A DNA stretch of 64,000 nt from Gonatopus flavifemur (lineage: Eukaryota; Arthropoda; Insecta; Hymenoptera; Dryinidae): contig JAFFJZ010000014.1 in the NCBI GenBank assembly GCA_018340375.1, forward strand, positions 5,022,001 to 5,086,000, given 5' to 3'. Under the pieces are notes generated by a model. That model was not told where the DNA came from. It made no database searches and saw only the letters and a list, made by a program, of their open reading frames with translations. Positions 32,021 through 42,204 of this stretch are shown here, one piece after another. The position numbers and the translations under genes were made by a program. Positions within the stretch are counted from its first letter, which is position 1; each line of letters starts with the position of its first letter.

Positions 32021-32334
32021 CAGGGTATCTCAGAAAACACCTTACGCCTTTTACCGATGTATCCCTGAGAGAAAACTGAACAACTTTTCCATTTATCATT
32101 TTCTGATCTGAGGCTAAGTTTCAGAGTTAATTTTAACCAATTAAGTAGAAGGAACATAAGCCTACTCATCGATTATTGGTGTAGCCGGTGTACTTGTCAG
32201 TTGAATGGTCAACTCATTTTGTTTATGACTCTGAAACCGAGGCTCAGGTAAAAAAAATGATGAACGGAAGTTTGTTCGGTTTTCTCTGAGGAATACGCTG
32301 GTGGAAGGCGAAGGGTGTTTTCTGAGACACTTTG
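32021..32334. mobile_element. MITE with about 110-bp TIRs
   Basis: Flanked by TA (32,019 and 32,335). The left arm cagggtatctcagaaaacac pairs with the right gtgttttctgagacactttg. Homology continues for about 110 bp (ccctgagagaaaactgaac with gttcggttttctctgagga; ctgatctgaggctaagtttc with gaaaccgaggctcaggt). It is 314 bp. The cagggt..tc ends echo the Tc1-like element at 32,542, which it may parasitise. Confidence 0.82.
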
Positions 32335-32541
32335 TATGTACACATGATGCAATACACTTTCTGATCCTGAATCTAAGGTCGAAAAGTCTATGAGATGCAT
32401 ATTTTCCAAAATAAGAAGATCGATACCAATTGCATGTTATAATGACGTCGCGACCACTTCCCATAAGTATGAAATCACAAGGTGACTATCCATTGCATGG
32501 AATCAGCAGGTTCCATTGCACGTGACCTTGAATTCGCGTTA

Positions 32542-34577
32542 CACGAGGCGTCCCATTTGAAACAGGACAGCTGAATGACTCTTCAGGGAATGGAGGGGGG
32601 AAAAAATTGTTCAGATGAAAGTTGTAGGGTTCGAAGGGGGCCATAAGATGGTGACCTTGAATTTGACCTTGAGGTCAATTTTGAGCATAATTGATGGTCA
32701 AAGTATGTTTTTTCAAATGAAAAACCCTACGTTCTACCTCAGAAATGGAAAGAGCGGAAAATTTTACGTCCGAATATGTTAACATATCAGGTCATTTAGA
32801 GGGCATTTGAAGGTCAAAAAACCATTTTCTATGGATTTTCACGAAAAAGCCTCAAACGAGTTGTTTCTCTGACCAAAGTTATCAAAGTTAAAGTGAAACC
32901 CCACGTTTCGACCTTGAATTCGACCTTGAGAACGATAATGAATGCCAAATTTGGAACAATAATTAAAAAATTATTTATTTCTCCAGTTCGTCGTTTTATA
33001 ATTACAGATGGCACAAATCCGTTGACGGGTAAGACACACTTATTGCAGGAGATGTTCGAATTGACCGCCATTTACTTCAATACACAACTCCAGCCGGCGT
33101 CGAAAGTTTCCAAGAACAGACTGAAAAACTTCTGCACGAATATTCGCAATTGCGTATCTGATGCGTTGTTGTAGATCCACAAGTGTTGTTGGTCGGTTGG
33201 TATGAACGACATTTTTTACGTCACCCCACAAATAAAAATCTAGAGGGGTGAGATCAGGAGATCTTGCCGGCCACAGTACAAATCCACCTCGACCAATCCA
33301 ACGAATGGGGAAAAGGATATTTAGATAATCCCTCACACATCAAGCAAAGTGTGGTGGTGCACCGTCTTGCTGATACCACATCCTCTACCTAGTTGCTAAT
33401 GTCACATCTTCCATGAGAACTGGTAATTCATTCTGTAAAAACTGTAGATAATTAGGACCGTTAACAGTTCCATCAAAAAATACGGCCCAATAACTTGATT
33501 TTCTAGAATTCCACACCAAACATTTATACTCCACCGATGCTGATGATCAACTTGTTGAGTCCAGTGCGGGTTTCGCGCTGACCAATAGTGGCTATTGTGA
33601 CGATTTAACAAGCCAGTACTTTGAAACGTTGATTCATCACTGAAAAGAACATATCGAAAGAAATCGGGCGCTCCGTTCAACCTCTGTGAAGCCCAATGGC
33701 AAAAGTTAACCTGATTCTGCATATCTTGTTGAGATAATTCTTGGGTCAGTGTGATGTGGTACGGATGATATTGAGCAGCTTGTAGAATTCTGTGTGCCGT
33801 ACTACGTAGAATACCCAAATCGCGTTCAATATCACGTAAACTAACATGAGGATTCATGTGTATTATTGCTAAAACAGCAACGCATCGAGGGTCGTTAAAG
33901 TTGAAACCTTGATTGTTTCGGCGTTGACCAATCCTTCCTTGTCGACAATTTCTTTCAACTTGGCGAATGACTTCTGGAGAAGGATGATGCTGCCGATCTC
34001 CAAACCGCTCTCTGTACAATCGTGACGCTCTTTGATACACTCCGCGACACTCACCCAAGATCATTAAAATATCAACACATTCGTTAGGAGAATAAACCAT
34101 TTTGAACCCGCACTTACACCGTAAACGATGAAAACTTCTTAATGATCATTTTCGTACTGATATGAAGAATAAACTCTGAAGTTTAGTTCTGTTTACTTTC
34201 AATTCAAGGTCGAAACGTGGGGTTTCACTTTAACTTTAATAACTTTGGTCAGAGAAACAACTCGTTTGAGGCTTTTCCGTGAAATCCCATAGAAAATGGT
34301 TTTTTGACCTTCAAATGACCTCTAAATGACCTGATATGTTAACATATTCGGACGTAAAATTTTCCGCTCTTTCCATTTCTGAGGTCGAACGTAGGGTTTT
34401 CCATTTGAAAAAACATACTTTGACCATCAATTATGCTCAAAATCGACCTCAAGGTCAAATTCAAGGTCACCATCTTATGGCCCCCTTCGAACCCTACAAC
34501 TTTTATTTGAACAATTTTTTTCCCCCTCCATTCCCTGAAGAGTTATTCAGCTGTCCTGTTTCAAATGGGACGCCCTG
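32542..34577 (-). mobile_element. Tc1-like element with about 380-bp terminal inverted repeats
   Basis: The outer ends cacgaggcgtcccatttgaa and the complement of ttcaaatgggacgccctg lie next to TA (32,540 and 34,578). The inverted homology runs from 32,542 to about 32,920 and from about 34,201 to 34,577 with few differences (for example cataagatggtgaccttgaa against ttcaaggtcaccatcttatg). Between the arms lies one transposase gene on the minus strand. Total length 2,036 bp. TIRs this long are unusual for typical Tc1/mariner. Confidence 0.9.
33040..34100 (-). pseudogene. Tc1-like (DUF4817-type) transposase
   Basis: ATG at 34,100 starts an N-terminal helical domain (MVYSPNECVDILMILGECRG, a DUF4817-like start), then HPSPEVIRQVERN, a second HTH (VSLRDIERDLGILRSTAHRI) and the catalytic part: YVLFSDESTFQ (first Asp), WSINVWCGI, QQDGAPPH (second Asp), ARSPDLTPLDFYLWG (third Asp). 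A one-base loss in an A run near 33,480 and stops near 33,390 and 33,340 break it. The catalytic triad is otherwise present. About 350 codons in the intact state. It ends at 33,040 just outside the left TIR. Confidence 0.85.
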
Positions 34578-34578
34578 T

Positions 34579-34612
34579 ATATAAAATATATATATATATA
34601 TATATATATGAA
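34579..34612. repeat. (TA)n microsatellite
   Basis: A near-pure ta run directly at the TA target of the Tc1-like element, which may have inserted into it. Confidence 0.9.
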
Positions 34613-35105
34613 ATTATGATGCGGTAACATATTATGTTTGGTGGGTACGATATCGTAGACGACGATCCCATTTCTGCTTTGGTTTTCAATCCCATTTGCA
34701 GAGCCATTGATTCTATCCTTGATGATTTTTGTGCTGATTTCTAATTACATTCTTTTCTCAACAAATCAATAGATTTTTTCTTTCAGCTGAAGCAAAGTAG
34801 CATATTCAGGTTATGAGCAATCAGCAACGAGCAGATTAGCATACCCAGATCATAAGCAATGAGCAACGAGCGAATCAATCTTCGATGATAACGATCAACA
34901 AACGATTGAAATTCATTATTGATTGTTGAATTCCATGTTCATGAATGACATTCAAGTAATTCAGTCCCACGCAGAATTGTTGTTTAGATAATCAGTTTGT
35001 TCTACCACACTCAATCACCTCAATATATTGAAGAGTCCAATCAAATTCGTCTCATAAATTGGTTTCAGATGACTCGTGTGTTCTTTTGAAACCGATAATT
35101 GAAGT
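34613..35105. other. No gene recognised
   Basis: AT-rich sequence upstream of the Helitron remains. A short duplicated phrase is present: agcatattcaggttatgagcaa and agcatacccagatcataagcaa, about 44 bp apart. Confidence 0.35.
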
Positions 35106-35125
35106 TTTCCAATCAGACGCAAACA

Positions 35126-37380
35126 TGCCCAGCAGAAAAATCGATCGCAATCCTTGAGAAGAAGAGGCGGTCAAACGTTTGAGACAGGAACAAGACACAA
35201 AGAATAAAAATGATTGTCGTCAACGTGCTAAGCATTGTCATTTGAAAAATACAAAGACATGTCCCAAAAATCATATACCAGCTCAACATTCATCACCATT
35301 ATAATCAACTTCAACTACTCCGCCCTTAACAGTAAGTCAAGCATACTGTGATCAACAAGGGGAATATCAAACTGTTCATGAGGATGATAATATATCTTTG
35401 GATGATGTTGAAAAACATTATATTGGCGCTATGGATATTTCATGTGTACGTTGTGCTGCCTCACATTTCATGGCAGGAAGAATATCCGAAAAAGGTGATT
35501 CGTTCAATGATTGTTTTGATCATGAAAATGATCATTCAAACCCATTACCAAATCCTCCGGATCAGCTCCGGGCTCTCTTTGATGGCACTCATGCATATTC
35601 AAAAACTTTTTATGCCCGTATCTGGGGATACGATAGCGCATTATCGTTCGCATCTTCCAACGCTAATTTAGTTTAATTTGTTAATAGAAGACCGAGCCTG
35701 TATTGTTTGGAAATCCAGCGTCAAATTCAGTAACAGATCAATACCGCCATTCATCCAGCTTCAAATGAAAAACCCACTCATGGTCAATCATTTACAATTG
35801 ATGCCAATGGAACATCGGAACATCGATTGAATGAGAATTCAACACTTGATCCAGATACCCTCTCCATTCTTGATAATGTTCTACACGGAAATAATGTATT
35901 CGCTCAATCTTATGAGATGATGGATGAGGAACTGAGATCCCAGGATTTGATAAATAGACCAAATAATATCCAATCTGGTTCACAGTTATTATTCACACTG
36001 AAGCCGGGGATGGATCCCCGTCGTTATAATTGTCAAAGGATTGATGAAGTCGCTGCAGTATTCTCTACTACAGCGGTAGGGAAGTACCTAAGTCATATGT
36101 TGTTGTGCGTAATAGAAGGTGAAGAGAATCACAAACCGTGTGTAGTATGGATCCAAATGTAGAACCTTGGGTATATCCAATATTTTATCCCTATGGCGCG
36201 CAAGGTGGACATCGCAATTTGCAGTTGATAAATAAAGAAAAACGAATAACTAGATGCGCGTACATTGGATATCGTATAGGTATACGTGAATTGGAATTTA
36301 ATTGTATCTTAATGGGACGTCGATTATTTCAACAATGGCTTGTGGATTTTTATGTGAAAATGAAGAGAGACCGAGTTGAATATTTGAGAGCGAATCAAGG
36401 ACAGATACGTGCAGAGTCCTATCATGGTATAATAGATTATCTAGAATCCGGTGCGAATACCGTTAACGCAAGACTTGGTAAAATGGTCATTTTACCATCA
36501 ACTCTCATTGGGTCGCCTTGAAATATGATGCAGTTGTATCAAGACGCAATGAGTATTGTGCGAAAACATGGGAAACCAGATTTATTCATTACCAGGACAT
36601 GTAATCCACAATGATGAGAAATTCAAGAAAATTTTTGAGCAGGTCAACAAGCTTCTAATAGAACCGACATTTGCACTCGGGTCTTCAACATCAAGAAAGA
36701 TCATTTAATAGATTCAATTGTTCGACAAAGGTATTTCGGAGAAGTCGGAGCGTATATTTATATGATAGAATTCCAAACACGTGGTTTACCACATTTTCAT
36801 TTGCTTGTGACGCTCAAACCAAACAGTGAAATCACCACTCCCACCCAAGTTGATCGTTATATTTCTGCAGAAATCCCTGATCCTCAAGAGAATCCTATTT
36901 TGCATACAATAATCATGGAACATATGATACATGGGCTTTACGGTTCTTGGTGCAAAGTTGATGGTCGATGTTCTCAACATTATCCCGAGTCATTTCGAGA
37001 AGAAACTACCATGAATTCAGATGGATATTCTTTTTATCGGAGGAGAAATACTGGTGGAACCTTTGAACGTCCTGGTTCATATTTAGTTGATGGTCGACAT
37101 GTTGTACCGTATTGTCCATATTTGGCAGTTTTATTTGACGGTAATTATTTGTTGAAATCGTTTTTAATATACGCTCTGTAAAATACATATATGGATATTC
37201 ATATAAAGGACATGTTGTTGCAGTCATTGTAATCAGTGGACTTTTCCAACACTGGAAACATCATCAATCATGAAGAAATTGAAGATTTCATTGAAACTCG
37301 ATATGTTGGACCAGTGGAAGTGGTTTGGCGTATACTCAGTAAACCATTACAGAACATATCCGTCCCATATCAGTTTCAAC
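35126..37380 (+). pseudogene. Helitron Rep protein relic
   Basis: The coding text, in shifting frames, begins MPSRKIDRNP near 35,126. A zinc-finger-like part follows (CVRCAASHFMAG, FNDCFDHEN; 35,450-35,530), then the Helitron-like N domain (NIQSGSQLLFTLKPG, EPWVYPIFYPYGAQGGH, GRRLFQQWLVDFYVKM) and the HUH motif in EFQTRGLPHFHLLVTLKP near 36,770 (His-Phe-His). Next come YGSWCKVDGRCSQHYPESF and EEIEDFIETRYVGPVEVVWR, with SKPLQ to about 37,360. The helicase half is absent. Breaks lie near 35,680, 36,160, 36,520-36,760 and 37,180. Terminal TC...CTAR signals were not identified. Confidence 0.85.
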
Positions 37381-37480
37381 ATGTTCCTTACAAAAGAATG
37401 GGAGAGGGAAGGGGAACATTTTATACAAAATTGGTATTTCGTGACCGGGCATGTCTCCGCTTGATGTCCAAAAGAAGAAA
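37370..37480. repeat. Dispersed repeat unit truncating the Helitron
   Basis: Right where Helitron coding stops, the sequence becomes cagtttcaacatgttcctta, ggaaggggaacattttatac and gaccgggcatgtctccgctt, a diverged version of 9,008-9,110. This marks the junction with another dispersed repeat. Confidence 0.55.
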
Positions 37481-39147
37481 CTGAAGAAACGCCATTTGGA
37501 TCTCCACAGCTCCGGGGAATGTGAAGATACGCACAATGGTTATGTCACAAAGAACTTCTCGCCAAATTCCGTTATGTTGTGTAGTTTCTCGAAAAAAATT
37601 TTTGGGATTCCTTCTGTTTTTCGGCCTGTAGAATAGTTTACTCAATCAATCGCAGGCCTCATGAGTGAATGAAAAACCATAGCATTACAAAATGTATGAG
37701 AAGTTAATCTTGCCGGCTTTCCCTTTTCTCAGATGTCAAATTGCCATACCTGAATTTCCAATGTTGAACTCAATACATTGAATAGCGATGCGTACGTGCG
37801 CACAGCGCACGCAGTGATTGCTAGTCCTGTCGACTAGAACGTGGTACATGGTCAAATTATAACCATGTGTTGATGTACGATTGTGAAGCGCGTGTGGATT
37901 CGGTATTGAAGGTGCGTAAATTGTTACTCGCGACTTTCGTCAGGCAGATGGATGTGTCATCAGTTGTACTCTCAATTTCTCCGTCACGAGAGGCACATGA
38001 GTGGCCAACTCAACTCCTGGTTCAATATGATCAGTGAATTTGTATACGCAACCGACCATTTGGATGAACGTTCATCTGCCAGTGATTTAATTGTAGATGA
38101 GTGTGAATTTATTCCGTCCCCACGACTAATAGTTCAGTTGTCAGAGGTTTTGAGATGACACTGAATTGAAAGTCTACGATTTTTGGTACAAAACCAGGGT
38201 TTGTACAGTACTTCAAGAAAAAAAATGGTTCTGCACTCTAGCTTATCCGGAAAATGTGGAAAAATAGTCCAGAAGTCCCGAAAAATGGGATATTTGAATT
38301 ATCAGCGAAAAAAAATGAAATATCGGAAAAATGCACTAGAACAGGTTGTAGAGCGTAAAATTCTCTATAAAAATGGTCCCCACGAAATATTTCGAGAAAT
38401 GCTTCATTTTTGAGATATTTGATCATTTATGTGAAGTCATAATATAACGTTCAAGGAACTCCAATGTTCGATACGCACAATTCATAGCAGCGCTCGACTG
38501 AAATCTCTATAACTTCTATATTACTCAATGAAATCGCATAAAACTAGCGTTCATGTTGAAGGGGAAATTTTCAAGTTTCTTTCTAAGTGGAGATATGTGA
38601 ATGAAAAAAATTTTTTCCTGAAAGAAATAATGTGTGATTATCGCAGATAGAACTGATTGCGCGATCAATCTTTGCGATTTATTACAATAATAACATCATA
38701 CTGAATCACCCTTTATAGTTAACAGAAAAATCGGACAAACTCAACACAATGAAAATATTTGATGCGTATTGATCATATGAATCCAGACAGAAAATGCGTG
38801 TGATTTTACGAATTGCATTTTTCGAGATCATTATCCTGGTCTACATTTTTTTTATTTGGAGCGGTATGGAAGTATCAAAGATGTTTTTCTTTCGCATGAA
38901 TTAGGTATGGATTTCTTGCTTAAACCACTGACTTTGAGAAGATATGCATGGAAAACATGAATTTTGCGATTTTCACACATTTTTCTATAGTTTTCCATTT
39001 GGAATCAACAAAAGCGTGAAAAATATAAATAACAGTGGCAAAATTTCGCGGAGTCAAATTACGCTTTGACGGAGTAGGGAATTGTAATTGAAGAACTGCT
39101 GTTTCCGATGGTTATGATGGGTTTGTACCTAGATGTTTTGACAAAAA
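37481..39147. other. No gene recognised
   Basis: About 1.7 kb with ORFs of at most 76 codons and no known motif. A CG-richer patch, gtacgtgcgcacagcgcacg, lies at about 37,793. The upstream coding part of the CXC protein, if present, is not recognisable. Confidence 0.35.
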
Positions 39148-39648
39148 ATGCTCCCTGTTCGAAAAGGAGTGTTAAAACAAGGTGCCCGATCTATCTGCTC
39201 GCGTTGTACATGTGCGGCCAGGTTGCGCAGTGAACACACCGGTATTATGTCACGATATTCGAATCCAACAGATTGGGGATGGGAGAAGAAAGAATATTTC
39301 ACCCCGATTACAATGAAAAAAGAACCTGCACCTACAGAATTGCTGGAATTGGTTTTTTGTAATTGCAGAACAGCATGCAATAAAAACTGTAGTTGCAAAA
39401 AAGCTGGACTTTTTTGTACAACAATATGTAAGTCTTGTCAAGTCGACAATGTTTGTAAAAACTCCCCTCCAATCCCAGAGAATGATGAGGGTGATGCATA
39501 TGATGAGATCGATGCTTATGTACAAATTTCTTTGTTTGAGGACCAAGAAAGCGAAAGCCGCGATGATAACTTCCTTGCGATAGAGATTGAGAATAATTTA
39601 AATTTTCCTCAATCCCTATCGTTATCGAAATTATCATCGCGACCATAA
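39148..39648 (+). CDS. CXC-domain (tesmin/TSO1-like) protein, probably TE-derived C-terminus
   Basis: ATG at 39,148 opens 166 codons. Residues ~66-107 form a cysteine cluster (ELVFCNCRTACNKNCSCKKA, then GLFCTTICKSCQVDNVC) of the CXC type, which binds zinc and DNA in tesmin/TSO1 proteins. It is preceded by NPTDWGWEKK and PAPTELLELVF, text I associate with C-terminal ends of uncharacterised transposon-like insect proteins. An acidic tail follows. Upstream DNA has no matching frame, so this is probably the last exon or a 5'-truncated copy. The frame is clean. Confidence 0.55.
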   Translation: MLPVRKGVLKQGARSICSRCTCAARLRSEHTGIMSRYSNPTDWGWEKKEYFTPITMKKEPAPTELLELVFCNCRTACNKNCSCKKAGLFCTTICKSCQVDNVCKNSPPIPENDEGDAYDEIDAYVQISLFEDQESESRDDNFLAIEIENNLNFPQSLSLSKLSSRP

Positions 39649-40284
39649 TTATATTGTAATTTCTTTGACCTCAATACCTCTTTGTTAACGAATTATGTTT
39701 CCAATGAGTATTGTGATTTATTCGAATCAATTCCAGCCGAAATTAATGTATTTTTATCCATCATCCAACTTTTCCGAATTATAAATTGAAGTAATGGGGC
39801 ATGTTCCCACTGACTCAGAAATTCTATGGGAACCTTTTCATAGGAAATTTGGTGATCTCCAACTTTTTTCACGATATTTTTATAGGAGTTTGGATAATTT
39901 TGATGACATATACGAAAAAACACTTCTTTGAACTTTTCAGCCCATTTTCCGAATTTTCTGGAGTCACTCGGGTGCAGAACATTTTTTTTCTGGAACTGCA
40001 TCAAGGAAACTATCATCAACTCGAATTCCATGGACTCTCAATTTTTTGCCATCTTTTGGTCGATTTTTGTCTCTGACGACTGAACTATAATGTGAATGTG
40101 TTGTGAGATTTTTGAACAGTGGAATCGTCAAGCCCCGGCAACTTCATATAAAGTTTCTACTTGTACTCTTCAAAACGAACGTGAATCCGATCTTGCTCCA
40201 ATTCACATGGGTTATGTTTTATTTCATCATTATTCACAATGAATTGGAAGAATGGAACACAAGTATGTGAAAAAAATTCATACA

Positions 40285-40400
40285 CTCCTCAGGACTTGAA
40301 CCCGGGCCTACAGTGTTCCAGCCAATCACCTTGATCGCTCAGCTACCCAGACTCACTTGACTGTGGTGCAATCATGGTCTCACTTGAGGGACGTCAGATT
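40285..40400 (-). repeat. tRNA-like SINE head
   Basis: On the minus strand, tgggtagctgagcgatcaag (A box) and gggttcaagtcctg (B box) sit about 45 nt apart, with gattggctggaacactgtag where an anticodon arm would be. The 5' and 3' flanks do not pair as an acceptor stem, so it is not a working tRNA. It is most likely a SINE head or tRNA pseudogene of Leu/Ser type. Confidence 0.5.
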
Positions 40401-40860
40401 TTCAGAATGCTTACATTTTAAAAACGGCTGCTCATCCCGACCAATGGTTTGGAGGATCCGACTCTTATAGAGAAAATCCTACAAATCAGCAAAGTTTGAT
40501 CTAAGTCGGTGTCCCCCTTTTGACAATCTCTTCTTGGGAGCACGAATAAATGTCTTGATCGATGCGTTGATAGAACAGTCATCTTCGAGACTGCTACCGA
40601 TGATGCTCCGGAAGCTCGAAGTTTTGACCCGGCTGCTACGTCAACTTGACCGTTGTGAGCGTATCACACGAATCGATACAGCCCTCACATTGGCGATACG
40701 AATCCGACTCAAAGGACCAATATATTGCGCGTACATCAAAAAGCTTTTTGAGGTTCGAGGTAGAAATGAATTCCTAAATGTACAAGTACGATAAATGATT
40801 ATGTATTTCATACGTTGCCTCTGCCCGCGTATCATCCCGTCAACAGCAGCGGTTGCGAAT

Positions 40861-41060
40861 GTGTGCATTGATCGGCATCCGCAAGACGAGTGATTCTGGA
40901 AAGAATACAACGAAAGATGCCACGGATGAGGGGCAATGGCGATCACATATTTAGCCAAATGTGTGCATTGATCGGCGTCCGCGAGACGAGTGATTGTGGA
41001 AAGAATACAACACGAGATGCCACGGATAGAGGGCCTTATCTAGTAAAATGTGTACCCTTG
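40861..41060. repeat. 100-bp direct tandem duplication
   Basis: gtgtgcattgatcggc starts at 40,861 and again at 40,961, exactly 100 bp apart. Both copies continue through tccgc.agacgagtgattgt/ctgg, aaagaatacaac and gatgccacggat. About 90% identical by eye. Confidence 0.85.
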
Positions 41061-41522
41061 AACAACTCCAAGTCTCAGACGTTGGAGAGAAAAGGGGCAG
41101 AGGATGAGGCCTCTGGGCAATCGCTGAAGAAATCCAATCTCGTCTACATATTTTTCATGTTCTTCAGGTTTACACTATGTTCTCAGAAGAGTATATTACT
41201 GAGTAACCCCCAAAGCAATTTCTCCATGTTCATATCCTCTTTCATACTCAACACTCTTGGACTAACCAAATTTACCTTCAATTTGCCATAAAAAGTCCTT
41301 ATATGGAAGAAATATAGCAAACATCTCTTCTCCTTGAGAATAGAAAATGTTGTGAATGCTAAAAATTTGAATAATACATTTGAATTGTTTCAGTAGGGAG
41401 CTCCTATTGTGTTTTATTCAAAAATCAGGAATATTCTGTCAATGAGTAGGATAGAATTATTGACTTGCATCCATATGGAAATTACACAAAGTATGAACCT
41501 CTACATTCCAGCATTGAAATTA
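41061..41522. other. No gene recognised
   Basis: AT-rich DNA between the tandem duplication and the mariner, without a recognisable motif. Confidence 0.35.
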
Positions 41523-41680
41523 TTAGGTGTGCGAGTTGAAACTCGGCTTTAAGTTGGTTGCATGAGAAAAAATATTTGAACGCATCAAATTCGTCCACCA
41601 TTTTTGATATATGTAGCGTGAACATTGCAGTTGTCGTATCAGTCATTTTCAAGTGATTCCCTGTGTATCAATTTTATGAG

Positions 41681-42204
41681 ATGGATTTCGATAAGCAACA
41701 TTTACGCCATTGTATTCTATTCTGTTTTCAAATGAATAAAAATGCTGCTCAAGCTATGGAATTGTAAAACGACATTGAGTCAACATTCTGTGAGCCATTC
41801 AACGGTGAAAAGTGGTTTACAAGATTTCGTAATGGAAATTTCAATCTTGAGGACGATTCACGTCCAGGTGCAATCAAGAAATTACAGGATGAAGAACTTG
41901 AAGTTTTACTGAATGAAAATCCATGTCGAACTCGAGAAAAGCTTGCAGAACAGTTAGGAGTTACTCGTCAAGCAATTCCACTCCGATTGCATGCATTGGG
42001 AAGAATACAGAAGGAAGAGAAATGGGTTCCTCGTAAACTGACGGGAGAAAATAAAAGACGAAGAGTTGCCATTTGCATGAATTTGCTTTCTCGGTTGAAG
42101 AAGAAGAATTATCTGCTTGAAATCATGACGAGTGATGAAAAATGGATTTTGTACGACAATCCTAAACGTCGAAAAGCATGGGTTGATCCGGGCCAGCCAT
42201 CTAC
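41681..42204 (+). pseudogene. Mariner transposase 5' part (copy 4)
   Basis: It begins MDFDKQHLRHCILFCFQMNK with an early stop in the first helix (AQAMEL then TAA), continues EKWFTRFRNGNFNLEDDSRP, VLLNENPCRTREKLAEQLGV, WVPRKL, and the first catalytic Asp in MTSDEKWILYDNP, up to GQPST where the insertion lies. The 3' part on the far side (44,203-44,703) has ITAERYRAQLIKVSDALEEK, LLHDNARPH (second Asp) and LPPSDYHSF (third Asp kept), with stops in between. Confidence 0.85.

Noticed and set aside
40285..40400. Functional tRNA gene on the minus strand
   Set aside because: A and B boxes are present, but the acceptor stem does not pair and no normal anticodon arm forms; a SINE or pseudogene is more likely.
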